This document shows, one piece after another, positions 19,121-27,280 of a DNA stretch of 64,000 nucleotides. The notes under the pieces were generated by a model. The model saw only the letters and a list, made by a program, of their open reading frames with translations. It did no database searches and was not told the DNA's origin. Numbering within the stretch: position 1 is the stretch's first letter; each line of letters starts with the position of its first letter. Both the position numbers and the translations under genes were made by a program. Location: positions 90,001-154,000 of the forward strand of contig NZ_CP118735.1 of NCBI RefSeq assembly GCF_032595075.1, given 5' to 3'. The DNA is from Streptococcus sp. 29887. GTDB taxonomy: Bacteria; Bacillota; Bacilli; Lactobacillales; Streptococcaceae.

Positions 19121-20071
19121 ATGATTCAAGAAAAAGCAAGAAAGTTGATTGAAGAGGCGGTGGCGGATAGGGTCAGTGATATTTATCTGGTTCCTCGTGG
19201 TCAGGACTACCAAGTCTACCATCGCATCATGGACGAACGGGAGTTTGTGCACGACTTGGCTGAGGAGGAAGTAACAGCCATCATCAGCCATTTCAAGTTC
19301 TTAGCAGGTTTAAATGTCGGTGAAAAACGCCGTAGCCAGCAGGGTTCCTGTGACTATGATTATGGGAACGGCGAGATTTCACTTCGCTTATCAACTGTCG
19401 GAGATTATCGTGGCAAGGAAAGTCTGGTTATCCGCCTGCTCTATGACAATGACAAGGAACTCAAGTTCTGGTTTGAGGCGGCTGAGCGGCTTGCAGAAGA
19501 AATCAAGGGACGAGGGCTCTACCTTTTTTCGGGTCCAGTCGGCTCTGGTAAGACCACACTTATGTACCATCTTGCCAGGCTGAAATTCCCAGACAAGCAG
19601 ATTTTGACTATCGAGGATCCTGTCGAAATCAAGCAGGAGGACATGCTGCAACTCCAGCTCAATGAAGCCATCGGAGCCACCTACGACAATCTGATCAAAC
19701 TGTCCCTCCGTCATCGACCAGACTTGCTCATCATCGGTGAAATTCGGGATGCGGAAACCGCTCGAGCAGTCATTCGAGCCAGCCTGACGGGAGCTACCGT
19801 TTTCTCAACAGTCCATGCAAGGTCTATTTCAGGTGTCTATGCTCGTATGTTGGAATTGGGGGTCAGGCCTGAAGAGTTAAATAATGCCCTTCAAGGCATT
19901 GCCTATCAACGCTTGATAGGGGGAGGAGGTGTAGTGGATTTTGCAAATGGAGACTACCAAAACCATTCCGCAAACCAGTGGAATGAACAAATTGATCGCC
20001 TTTTTGCAGCAGGACATATCAGTCTTCGGCAGGCAGAAACAGAAAAAATTGCCCTTGGCTCGCCAGCGTAA
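19121..20071 (+). CDS. comYA: Competence pilus assembly ATPase ComYA (ComGA)
   Basis: Cytoplasmic secretion ATPase (316 aa) that drives assembly of the transformation pilus. Walker A is GPVGSGKTTL at about residue 138. The Asp box is LTIEDPVE, Walker B is LLIIGEIRD, and the His box is TVFSTVHARS. SD GGAGG precedes ATG 19121. It opens the seven-gene comYABCDEFG operon, in which successive genes overlap. A CIN box upstream places it in the ComX regulon. Confidence 0.95.
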   Translation: MIQEKARKLIEEAVADRVSDIYLVPRGQDYQVYHRIMDEREFVHDLAEEEVTAIISHFKFLAGLNVGEKRRSQQGSCDYDYGNGEISLRLSTVGDYRGKESLVIRLLYDNDKELKFWFEAAERLAEEIKGRGLYLFSGPVGSGKTTLMYHLARLKFPDKQILTIEDPVEIKQEDMLQLQLNEAIGATYDNLIKLSLRHRPDLLIIGEIRDAETARAVIRASLTGATVFSTVHARSISGVYARMLELGVRPEELNNALQGIAYQRLIGGGGVVDFANGDYQNHSANQWNEQIDRLFAAGHISLRQAETEKIALGSPA

Positions 20072-21020
20072 GGTCATTGAACTGTTTAACAATCTCTTTG
20101 CCAGCGGTTTTCATCTGGGGGAGATTGTTGATTTTCTTAAACGCAGTCAGCTTTTGGCAGACCCATATACCCAAGTTTTATCCGATGGTCTTCTTGCAGG
20201 CAAACCTTTTTCAAGTTTGCTGGCGGATTTGCGGTTTTCAGATGCGGTGGTCACACAGGTGGCACTGGCAGAAGTTCATGGCAATACCAGTCTGAGTTTA
20301 AGTCATATTCAGTCCTATCTGGAAAACGTCAGCAAGGTTCGTAAAAAGCTGATTGAGGTGGCGACCTATCCAGTTATCTTGCTAGGTTTTCTGCTCTTGA
20401 TTATGCTGGGTTTGAAAAACTACCTTTTGCCCCAGTTGGAGGAAGGCAATGCAGCGACCGTGCTAATTAATCATCTACCGACCATCTTTTTATCTCTAAG
20501 TGGCCTTAGTTTGGTGGCGGTCTTAGCTGGTATGGTTTGGTTTCGCAAAACTAGCAAAATCAAAGCATTTTCCCGCTTGGCAGCTCTGCCATTTTTCGGA
20601 AAACTCATCCAAACCTACCTGACGGCCTATTACGCTAGGGAGTGGGGGAGTTTGATTGGGCAAGGCTTGGACCTGCCGCAGATTGTGGGCCTGATGCAGG
20701 AACAACAATCTCAGCTCTTTTGGGAGATTGGTCAGGACTTGGAGCAGTCGCTTTCCAATGGACGGGATTTTCACGAACACATCAAGACCTACGCCTTTTT
20801 TAAGCGGGAGTTGAGTTTGATTGTCGAGTACGGTCAGGTCAAGTCCAAATTAGGGAGCGAGTTGACAGTCTATGCAGCTGAGTGTTGGGAGGAATTTTTC
20901 TCTCGGGTCAATAGAGCCATGCATCTAATCCAACCGCTGGTCTTTCTCTTTGTGGCCTTAATGGTCGTTCTTATCTACGCAGCCATGTTGTTGCCGATTT
21001 ATCAAAATATGGAGTTATAA
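19983..21020 (+). CDS. comYB: Competence pilus inner-membrane platform ComYB (ComGB)
   Basis: GspF/PilC-type membrane protein (345 aa) that anchors the ATPase under the pilus. Three long hydrophobic segments are seen, around YPVILLGFLLLIMLGLKNYL, IFLSLSGLSLVAVLAGMVW and the C-terminal PLVFLFVALMVVLIYAAMLL, with two soluble repeats between. The start is assigned to ATG 19983 (MNKLIAFLQQDISVFG); an ATG at 19941 is also in frame. Overlaps the comYA 3' end by 89 nt. comYC begins 1 nt after its stop. Confidence 0.92.
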   Translation: MNKLIAFLQQDISVFGRQKQKKLPLARQRKVIELFNNLFASGFHLGEIVDFLKRSQLLADPYTQVLSDGLLAGKPFSSLLADLRFSDAVVTQVALAEVHGNTSLSLSHIQSYLENVSKVRKKLIEVATYPVILLGFLLLIMLGLKNYLLPQLEEGNAATVLINHLPTIFLSLSGLSLVAVLAGMVWFRKTSKIKAFSRLAALPFFGKLIQTYLTAYYAREWGSLIGQGLDLPQIVGLMQEQQSQLFWEIGQDLEQSLSNGRDFHEHIKTYAFFKRELSLIVEYGQVKSKLGSELTVYAAECWEEFFSRVNRAMHLIQPLVFLFVALMVVLIYAAMLLPIYQNMEL

Positions 21021-21021
21021 A

Positions 21022-21303
21022 ATGAAAAAATTGAATAAAATGAAAGTAAAAGCCTTCACTCTGGTGGAAATGTTAGTTGTTTTGGGTATCATTAGCCTAC
21101 TCTTGCTCCTCTTTGTACCAAATTTGAGTAAGCAAAAAGAAGCTGTTCAAGAGAAAGGGAATGCGGCGGTCGTCAAGGTTGTGGAAAGTCAGATGGAGCT
21201 CTATGAATTGGAACATGACACGGAAGCAACGGTGGCCGAGTTGCAGGCGAAAGGTTATATTACTCCAAAACAAGCGGAGCAGTATGCTACGGCGAAACAA
21301 TAA
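21022..21303 (+). CDS. comYC: Major competence pilin ComYC (ComGC)
   Basis: Class III prepilin (93 aa) forming the transformation pilus fibre. Prepilin peptidase site is KVKA/FTLVEMLVVLG with the conserved Glu at +5, followed by a hydrophobic helix (IISLLLLLFVP). The short soluble part ends ITPKQAEQYATAKQ, typical of ComGC. The spacing to comYB is 1 nt, and it overlaps comYD by 20 nt. Confidence 0.95.
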   Translation: MKKLNKMKVKAFTLVEMLVVLGIISLLLLLFVPNLSKQKEAVQEKGNAAVVKVVESQMELYELEHDTEATVAELQAKGYITPKQAEQYATAKQ

Positions 21304-21691
21304 GGCCGTTACCTTGTTTGAAAGTTTGTTAACTCTATTTGTCGTTAGTTTTCTAGCTGTTTCCTTATCAGGAACGGTGCAAACGGCCTTTCGGTCTGTT
21401 CAGGAAGAGATTTTTCTTTGGGAGTTTGAAGCCATCTACAAAGACAGCCAGAAATTGGCAGCCAGTTCCCATCAAAAAGTGAACCTTGCTATCGGTGGAC
21501 AGGAGGTTACAAATGGTCATCAAGTTGTACAGATACCCAGAAATGTAGCAGTGTTGGAAGGAAAGACCATCACATTTGAAGAAGATGGTGGAAATTCTTC
21601 TCTGACCAAGATTCGTTTTCGGCTTAGTCAAAAAATAGTTACGTATCAATTATATATAGGGAGTGGTCGCTATAAGAAAACAGAAGAATAA
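21284..21691 (+). CDS. comYD: Minor competence pseudopilin ComYD (ComGD)
   Basis: Minor pseudopilin (135 aa) with type IV-like N-terminus NNKAVTLFESLLTLFVVSFL. The start ATG 21284 is inside comYC and follows GCGGAGC; an in-frame extension to 21161 is out-of-frame comYC DNA. Its 3' end overlaps comYE by 29 nt. Confidence 0.88.
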   Translation: MLRRNNKAVTLFESLLTLFVVSFLAVSLSGTVQTAFRSVQEEIFLWEFEAIYKDSQKLAASSHQKVNLAIGGQEVTNGHQVVQIPRNVAVLEGKTITFEEDGGNSSLTKIRFRLSQKIVTYQLYIGSGRYKKTEE

Positions 21692-21956
21692 GGCTTATAT
21701 CTTGCTAGAAAGTTTAGTTGCCCTTGCGACCCTAGTGACCATTTGTAGCTTGATTTTGACTGCGGTGGATGCAGGTCGTAGGAGGCAGGCTTGGGAATTA
21801 GAACAACAGGAAGTTCTCAATCTGGCTCAGATGGCCGTGCAGACCGAGCAAGATAAGCTAGCCTTAAACGGAGTTGTAGTCCGGGTTCAACGCACTGCGG
21901 AAAGAGTTGCGGTTTTCCATGAAGGAAAGGAGGTTTTATCGGTTGTTAAAAAGTAA
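21663..21956 (+). CDS. comYE: Minor competence pseudopilin ComYE (ComGE)
   Basis: Short pseudopilin (97 aa). Basic start then KAYILLESLVALATLVTICS, a prepilin-like cleavage and helix motif with Glu after the Leu pair. It uses a GTG start at 21663 within comYD, with AGGGA just upstream. Overlaps comYF by 14 nt. Confidence 0.85.
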   Translation: MVAIRKQKNKAYILLESLVALATLVTICSLILTAVDAGRRRQAWELEQQEVLNLAQMAVQTEQDKLALNGVVVRVQRTAERVAVFHEGKEVLSVVKK

Positions 21957-22377
21957 AATTCCTGCTTTTACTCTCTTGGAATGCTTGGTAGCCTTAGTCA
22001 TCCTATCAGGAAGTCTTCTGATCTTTGAAGGCTTGTCAAAACTGCTGGTCCAAGAAGCGCATTATCAAAGAAATAGCATCCAGAAGGAATGGTTGGTCTT
22101 CTCTAGTCAATTGCGGTCGGAGTGGGACCAGGCTGAATTGGTCAAGGTTGAAAATGGCAAGGTCTATGTCAACAAAGGCGAACAGGCTTTGGCCTTTGGC
22201 AAGTCACGGTCGGATGATTTTCGGAAAACAAATGACAGGGGACAGGGTTACCAGCCCATGCTCTATCAGGTGGATAGCGCAGCCATTTCCCAAGAAAACC
22301 AGCTGGTGCGCATCGACTTTAGCTTTAAAAACGGAGAGGAGCGGACCTTTATCTATGCTTTTAAAGAAAAAAGTTAA
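21943..22377 (+). CDS. comYF: Minor competence pseudopilin ComYF (ComGF)
   Basis: Pseudopilin (144 aa) with SKIPAFTLLECLVALVILSG at the N-terminus. AAGGAGG (21926-21932) points to the TTG at 21943 (M-LKSKIPAF), 10 nt away. ATG 21919 in the same frame would place the SD inside the gene. Overlaps comYG by 23 nt. Confidence 0.85.
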   Translation: MLKSKIPAFTLLECLVALVILSGSLLIFEGLSKLLVQEAHYQRNSIQKEWLVFSSQLRSEWDQAELVKVENGKVYVNKGEQALAFGKSRSDDFRKTNDRGQGYQPMLYQVDSAAISQENQLVRIDFSFKNGEERTFIYAFKEKS

Positions 22378-22873
22378 GGCAGGAATTTTGCTCTACGCCC
22401 TCTTGATGTTGGCAGTTTTTAGTCTGCTACTCCAGTTTTATCTCCATCGTCAAGAGGCTGAAAGTCAAATAGCTCAACTTGCTAAGCAAGAATCGACAGC
22501 CTACATCATGGCTCAGATGGTCTTGGACCAAGTCGAAGAGGACTTGCAAGAGCGTGAAGCAATTGCCAAGAAGGTAGCAAGTCAAACAGATGAAATGAAG
22601 GAAGATGCCATGGCTGCTAGCCAAACTGTCGATGAAAAGGAGAAAAAGGAGGAACAACCAACTAGAGAAAGTCAAGAAACCGCTGAAAAACCAGCTCAAA
22701 CTAGTTCTGAGCAAAGCAAACCAATAGAAGATAAGGGAACGGTCACTTTTCAAGAGGGGCAGGCTAGCTATCATGTCAAAAACCAGCAAGTAACAATTAT
22801 CGTAGCATTAGGGAGAGGAGGAATGTATCGCTATCAATTTCCGGTTAAAATAGTACCCGAGGGGAGTGGCTAA
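22355..22873 (+). CDS. comYG: Competence protein ComYG (ComGG)
   Basis: Last gene of the pilus operon (172 aa). N-terminal TM helix KVKAGILLYALLMLAVFSLL is followed by a coiled-coil-like stretch and a Glu/Lys/Thr/Ser-rich linker (about residues 85-125), then a small beta-like C-terminus. It lacks the FTLLE-type motif, as is usual for ComGG. ATG 22355 is chosen because it begins the hydrophobic N-terminus within the comYF 3' end. Confidence 0.82.
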   Translation: MLLKKKVKAGILLYALLMLAVFSLLLQFYLHRQEAESQIAQLAKQESTAYIMAQMVLDQVEEDLQEREAIAKKVASQTDEMKEDAMAASQTVDEKEKKEEQPTRESQETAEKPAQTSSEQSKPIEDKGTVTFQEGQASYHVKNQQVTIIVALGRGGMYRYQFPVKIVPEGSG

Positions 22874-22926
22874 CTACTACTTCCCTTTTGAGTGCAAAGT
22901 CTGTGAAATTTTGATAAGATAGGAGT

Positions 22927-23880
22927 ATGAATTTTGAGAAGATTGAACAGGCCTACGACCTGCTATTAGAAAACGTACAGACCATCCAAAACCAGCTAGG
23001 CACCAATATTTATGATGCCATGATTGAGCAAAACGCAGCCTATCTAGCTGGTCAGCACGACACGGATTTGATTGTCCGCAATAATCAAACCTTACACAAC
23101 TTGCACTTGACCAAGGAAGAATGGCGTCGTGCCTTTCAATTCCTACTGATCAAGGCCAATCAGACAGAGCCTATGCAGTACAATCACCAGTTTACGCCAG
23201 ACTCTATCGGCTTTATTCTATCCTTCCTAGTGGACCAGTTGGTGACGACTCAGCAGGTTACCGTCTTGGAAATTGGTTCCGGAACGGGTAACTTGGCGCA
23301 GACCATCCTAAATGCCAGCCAGAAAGACTTGGATTACTTGGGGATTGAAGTGGATGATCTCTTGATTGATTTATCAGCTAGCATGGCAGATGTTATGCAG
23401 GCAGAGATTTCCTTTGCCCAGGGTGATGCGGTACGTCCGCAGATTTTGAAGGAAAGCCAAATCATTCTTGCGGATTTGCCGATTGGTTTTTATCCAGATG
23501 ACCAGATTGCCAGTCGTTATCAGGTGGCTAGCCAGACGGAGCATACCTACGCTCATCATTTGCTCATGGAACAGTCCCTCAAGTATCTTGAAAAAGATGG
23601 GTTTGCGATTATGCTGGCTCCAAATGATCTTTTAAGCAGTCCACAGAGCGATTTGTTGAAAGGTTGGTTGCAAGCAGAGGCTAATATCGTTGCCATGATT
23701 GCCCTGCCACCAAGTCTTTTTGGCAAAGCAGCCATGGCCAAGTCAATTTTTGTATTGCAGAAGAAGACTGCTAGACCGCTAGTACCATTTGTCTATCCTT
23801 TGCAGAGTTTGCAAGAACCTGAAGCTATTCAGAAGTTCATGGTCAATTTCAAAAATTGGAAGCAAGAGAATGCAATTTAG
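22927..23880 (+). CDS. Class I SAM-dependent methyltransferase (YtxK-like)
   Basis: Protein of 317 aa with the N6-adenine-type methylase fold: SAM motif I VLEIGSGTGNLAQTIL (about residues 113-128), the acidic loop GIEVDD, and ADLPIGFYPDD in place of an NPPY-like motif. An N-terminal helical domain of about 100 residues precedes it. It is commonly found between the comG/comY genes and ackA in streptococci, probably as the last gene of the same transcript (53 nt after comYG). Substrate unknown. Confidence 0.85.
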   Translation: MNFEKIEQAYDLLLENVQTIQNQLGTNIYDAMIEQNAAYLAGQHDTDLIVRNNQTLHNLHLTKEEWRRAFQFLLIKANQTEPMQYNHQFTPDSIGFILSFLVDQLVTTQQVTVLEIGSGTGNLAQTILNASQKDLDYLGIEVDDLLIDLSASMADVMQAEISFAQGDAVRPQILKESQIILADLPIGFYPDDQIASRYQVASQTEHTYAHHLLMEQSLKYLEKDGFAIMLAPNDLLSSPQSDLLKGWLQAEANIVAMIALPPSLFGKAAMAKSIFVLQKKTARPLVPFVYPLQSLQEPEAIQKFMVNFKNWKQENAI

Positions 23881-23892
23881 GTGAAAATCTGT

Positions 23893-23918
23893 TATACTAA
23901 TAAGGAAAACGCTTTTAA
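23893..23918 (+). promoter_or_regulatory. ackA promoter with possible cre site
   Basis: Extended -10 TGTTATACT (-10 at 23893-23898). GGAAAACGCTTTTAA (about 23904-23918), near the transcription start, resembles a CcpA catabolite-response element but lacks a perfect match. Confidence 0.45.
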
Positions 23919-23929
23919 AGGGGAATATT

Positions 23930-25117
23930 ATGTCAAAAACAATTGCAATTAACGCTGGTAGCTCAAGTTTAAAATGGCAACTGTACCAAATGCCAGAAGA
24001 AACAGTCTTGGCAAAGGGTATTGTTGAGCGTATCGGTTTGAAAGATTCAATTGTCACAGTAAAATTTGGGGATCAAAAAGCTGAACAAGTCTTGGATATT
24101 GCGGACCATGTGCAAGCAGTAAAAATCTTGTTGGAAGACTTGCTCAAGCACAATATTATCGCAGATTTCTCAGAAATTACAGGTGTTGGTCACCGTGTGG
24201 TAGCTGGTGGTGAAATCTTCAAGGATTCTGTTGTGATTACAGATGAAGTCTTGAAACAGATTGAAGACCTTTCTAGCCTTGCACCGCTCCACAACCCAGC
24301 CAATGCTGCAGGAATTAAGGCATTCAAGGATATCTTGCCAGAAGTAACAAGTGTGGCTGTTTTTGATACGGCCTTCCATTCAACAATGCCAGAGGTAGCT
24401 TACCGCTACCCAATCCCAAACAAGTACTATGAAGAGCACCAAGTTCGTAAGTACGGAGCGCATGGAACATCTCATTTTTATGTTTCACGCGAGGCAGCAA
24501 AAATGTTGAACAAGCCAATCGAGGAAGTGAAAGTTATCACTGCCCACATCGGAAATGGTATTTCAATTTCTGCTATTGATGGTGGTAAATCAGTGGATAC
24601 TTCAATGGGATTCACACCGCTTGCAGGTCCTATGATGGGCACTCGTTCTGGTGACATTGACCCAGCCATCATCCCTTACTTGATTGAAAATGTAGCTGAC
24701 TTGAAAGACGCTGCAGATGTTATCAACGTTTTGAACAAGCAGTCTGGTATTCTTGGTATTGCGGAAGTATCGAGCGATATGCGTGAGGTCGAAGCTGGAT
24801 TTGAGGCGGGCGAAGCAAAATGTACTCTTGCCTTCAATATGCTTGTCAATCGTCTGCAAAAATTCATCGGTCAATACTTTGCAGTCTTGAACGGTGCTGA
24901 TGCCCTTGTCTTTACAGCAGGTATCGGTGAGAACTCTACTCTTGTTCGTGAAGCGGTTGTTAACGGTTTGACTTGGTTCGGTATGGAATTGGATCCAGAG
25001 AAGAATGTTCGTGGTGCTGAAGGAGATATTTCAACTCCAGAATCTCGCGTTAAAGTCTTGGTTGTTCCAACTGATGAAGAATTGGTTATTGCTCGCGACG
25101 TAGAGCGGTTGAAATAA
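23930..25117 (+). CDS. ackA: Acetate kinase
   Basis: Converts acetyl phosphate plus ADP to acetate plus ATP (395 aa) in the overflow pathway. N-terminal [12 protein letters not shown] is the ASKHA phosphate-1 signature. [29 protein letters not shown] and the adenosine motif FTAGIGENS are present. AAAGGGGA is the ribosome site. A hairpin terminator follows. Confidence 0.97.
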   Translation: MSKTIAINAGSSSLKWQLYQMPEETVLAKGIVERIGLKDSIVTVKFGDQKAEQVLDIADHVQAVKILLEDLLKHNIIADFSEITGVGHRVVAGGEIFKDSVVITDEVLKQIEDLSSLAPLHNPANAAGIKAFKDILPEVTSVAVFDTAFHSTMPEVAYRYPIPNKYYEEHQVRKYGAHGTSHFYVSREAAKMLNKPIEEVKVITAHIGNGISISAIDGGKSVDTSMGFTPLAGPMMGTRSGDIDPAIIPYLIENVADLKDAADVINVLNKQSGILGIAEVSSDMREVEAGFEAGEAKCTLAFNMLVNRLQKFIGQYFAVLNGADALVFTAGIGENSTLVREAVVNGLTWFGMELDPEKNVRGAEGDISTPESRVKVLVVPTDEELVIARDVERLK

Positions 25118-25129
25118 GAAAATGTAGAG

Positions 25130-25157
25130 AGGTCGGTACTAGTTACTGGCCTTTTTT
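25130..25157 (+). terminator. Terminator after ackA
   Basis: AGGTCGGTA and TTACTGGCC pair (two G-U) around CTAG, followed by TTTTTT. Confidence 0.75.
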
Positions 25158-25191
25158 ATAGATTTTTAGTTTTCATCAGTGCTAAAAGTTA

Positions 25192-25221
25192 TTGGCTACT
25201 CGCTGGTGAGTGTGGTATAAT
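25192..25221 (+). promoter_or_regulatory. Promoter of the folT-folC unit
   Basis: TTGGCT (25192-25197), 18 nt, extended TGGTATAAT (-10 at 25216-25221), ~20 nt upstream of the riboswitch. Confidence 0.7.
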
Positions 25222-25240
25222 GGACGAGCAAAGAAATTTG

Positions 25241-25368
25241 CACAGAGTAGGTGGTTTGCGTTAAGTGTATGTGGATGGGATGTTGCCACATAACGAAGCG
25301 TCAGCGCGGTAAACCATTGCATCCGCTGTCGAATACATACGACAGCTCCATTTTTTGAAAAAAGGAGC
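25241..25368 (+). promoter_or_regulatory. Tetrahydrofolate (THF) riboswitch with translational expression platform
   Basis: The aptamer (about 25241-25330) matches the class I THF riboswitch pattern: AGAGTAGGTGGTTTGCGTTA, then GGATGGGATGTTGCCACA, ACGAAGCG, GCGCGGT and CATTGCATCCGCT. Downstream, GCTGTCG/CGACAGC (25325-25346) forms one hairpin. GCTCC / GGAGC (25345-25368, with A/T strands pairing between) would bury the folT ribosome site AAAGGAGC. Folate transport genes follow, matching the ligand. Confidence 0.9.
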
Positions 25369-25374
25369 GTTTTT

Positions 25375-25926
25375 ATGGAAAAGAAAATTCCAAAACTAAC
25401 GGTGCAGCTGTTGGCTGCTATTGCTGTGACCCTTGCCTTGGTCATGATTGTGGAGAACTATTTCTCTATTCGTCTTTCGGATACCTTGCAGGTCCAGTTT
25501 ACCTTTATCCCAAATGCTATTTTGGGAGCTATTGCCGGTCCTGTTTGGGCTGCTGTATTTGCGGCGATTTCAGACCCAGTTTTTGTCTTGTTTAGTGGAC
25601 AGACCATGCTATTCAGTTTTATCTTGATTGAAGCGGTATCGGCTTTTCTCTATGGCTGGTTTTTCTATCAGAAACCACTCGATAGCAAGAAGAAGGCTGA
25701 TTGGCTCTATGTGGCTGGGGTTGTTGTCTTAATTCAACTTGTGATTTCATTCGTTATGACACCGATTGCTCTTCATTTCCATTTTGGAACACCTTGGATT
25801 GTTCTGTATAGCAGTCGTTTGATTAAGGCTATTTTTGAAATTCCATTACGCATTGTCGTGACCATGCTTGTCTTACCAAGTTTACAAAAAATACCTGAAT
25901 TGGCTAGGTTAATGGGCCTTAAATAA
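25375..25926 (+). CDS. folT: Folate ECF transporter S component FolT
   Basis: Substrate-specific membrane component (183 aa) of an energy-coupling-factor folate transporter; the shared EcfAA'T module is elsewhere. About six hydrophobic segments are visible, including QLLAAIAVTLALVMIVEN, FTFIPNAILGAIAGPVWAAV and ADWLYVAGVVVLIQLVIS. ARLMGLK is the short cytosolic end. Regulation by the THF riboswitch directly upstream, and folC downstream, support folate as substrate. Confidence 0.93.
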   Translation: MEKKIPKLTVQLLAAIAVTLALVMIVENYFSIRLSDTLQVQFTFIPNAILGAIAGPVWAAVFAAISDPVFVLFSGQTMLFSFILIEAVSAFLYGWFFYQKPLDSKKKADWLYVAGVVVLIQLVISFVMTPIALHFHFGTPWIVLYSSRLIKAIFEIPLRIVVTMLVLPSLQKIPELARLMGLK

Positions 25927-25936
25927 GAAACTATCT

Positions 25937-25965
25937 AGCAACAGGTCATCCCCCTGTTGCTTTTT
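25937..25965 (+). terminator. Terminator between folT and folC
   Basis: AGCAACAGG (25937-25945) pairs with CCTGTTGCT (25953-25961), then TTTTT. folC begins only 15 nt later, so folC is reached by read-through or an unseen promoter. Confidence 0.8.
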
Positions 25966-25979
25966 GTAGAGAGGAAATA

Positions 25980-27236
25980 ATGAATTATTTAGAAATGAGG
26001 CAGTGGTTGTCTAGTCGCCCGGCCTCTGATTTAGAACATGGGGTTGCGCGTGTCAAATGGCTATTGGAAGTCTTGGACAATCCCCAACTTCAAGTGCCGA
26101 CCATTCACTTCGTAGGCACAAATGGCAAGGGCTCGACCCTCAATGCCCTGCAGTCTATCTTACAGACTTCTGGCTACACGGTTGGTCGTTTTACATCACC
26201 GTCTATCATTGATTTTCGAGAGCAGATTGTCTACCAGCAGGAGATGATCGCGGAGGAAGATTTTGCAAGGATTGTGACAGACTTGCAGCCTTTGATTGAG
26301 GACTTGGACCAGACGGCTGGACTGGATGCCATCTCGGAGTTTGAGATTGTAGTAGTGGCTATGTTTGTCTACTTTGCCCACTACCAGCGCCCCGACATTC
26401 TTTTGGTGGAGGCGGGCATGGGCGGTTTGCAGGATGCGACCAATGTCCTTAATCCTCTAGCGGTGGTTTGCCCGTCTATCGGCTTGGACCATCAGGCTTT
26501 TTTGGGAGAGACCCACGCTGCTATAGCCCGTCACAAGGTTGCCGTCTTGCGTGAGAGGGTTCCTCTCATTTATGCGACCGATTTGCCAGAAGTGGAGGCA
26601 GTTTTTGAGGAGCAGGCTCGTCAGCTTCAGAGTCCGACCTATGCGGTGGGGCGAGAGATTCTTTTGGACAATAGCAGAGCAGGCTTTGCAGTTTCAAGCC
26701 TTCTCGGCCGAGTAGAAGATTTAAGGTTGCTTATGCAGGGCCGTCACCAAGAGGTCAACGCAGCCTTGGCAGTAACAACCGCTCAGCTCATTAAACCTCA
26801 TTTTCCAACAATTACCAATGAAACCATCTGCCAGGGCTTGTCCCAAGCCATCTGGCCAGGCCGCTTAGAATTGATGGAACCAACGCTTATGATTGACGGA
26901 GCCCACAATAATGAAAGTATCGCCGTCCTGACCCAGCTCTTGGAAGAAAAGTATGCGGACAGGGATATTGAAATCCTCTTTGCGGCCATCAATACCAAGC
27001 CAGTGGACCAGATGTTGTCCCAGCTTAGCCAATTTGGTCCTGTTAGCGTGACGACCTTTGATGATTTCCGTGCGGTACAGCTGAATGATTATCCGTCAGG
27101 TTATGAACGAGTTCAGACCTATCAGGAGTGGTTGGAGCGGGCGGACTTGGACAATCTCGAAAAATTTTACCTTGTTACAGGCTCGCTTTATTTCATTACC
27201 CATGTGAGGAAGTACATTTTAGAAGAGCTTATATAG
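25980..27236 (+). CDS. folC: Folylpolyglutamate / dihydrofolate synthase
   Basis: Mur-ligase-family enzyme (418 aa) adding glutamates to folates. ATP loop FVGTNGKGSTLNALQSIL (about residues 42-59), FTSPSIIDFREQI, VEAGMGGLQDATN, and the C-terminal LMIDGAHNNESI are family blocks. AGAGGAAA is the ribosome site. Position after folT behind a THF riboswitch links uptake with cellular retention of folate. Confidence 0.95.
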   Translation: MNYLEMRQWLSSRPASDLEHGVARVKWLLEVLDNPQLQVPTIHFVGTNGKGSTLNALQSILQTSGYTVGRFTSPSIIDFREQIVYQQEMIAEEDFARIVTDLQPLIEDLDQTAGLDAISEFEIVVVAMFVYFAHYQRPDILLVEAGMGGLQDATNVLNPLAVVCPSIGLDHQAFLGETHAAIARHKVAVLRERVPLIYATDLPEVEAVFEEQARQLQSPTYAVGREILLDNSRAGFAVSSLLGRVEDLRLLMQGRHQEVNAALAVTTAQLIKPHFPTITNETICQGLSQAIWPGRLELMEPTLMIDGAHNNESIAVLTQLLEEKYADRDIEILFAAINTKPVDQMLSQLSQFGPVSVTTFDDFRAVQLNDYPSGYERVQTYQEWLERADLDNLEKFYLVTGSLYFITHVRKYILEELI

Positions 27237-27240
27237 AAAA

Positions 27241-27278
27241 AAGGCTTTGCCGGGCATTCTACCTAGCAAAGTCTTTTG
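27241..27278. terminator. Bidirectional terminator between folC and pepA
   Basis: AAGGCTTTGC and GCAAAGTCTT pair (one G-U), with A-rich left and T-rich right flanks. Confidence 0.7.
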
Positions 27279-27280
27279 TT

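Noticed and set aside
18086..19291. Longer 401-aa reading of the LD-carboxypeptidase
   Set aside because: The extra 85 residues read through the comYA promoter region and lack a ribosome site; the family starts at the MKKLKKGDHI methionine.
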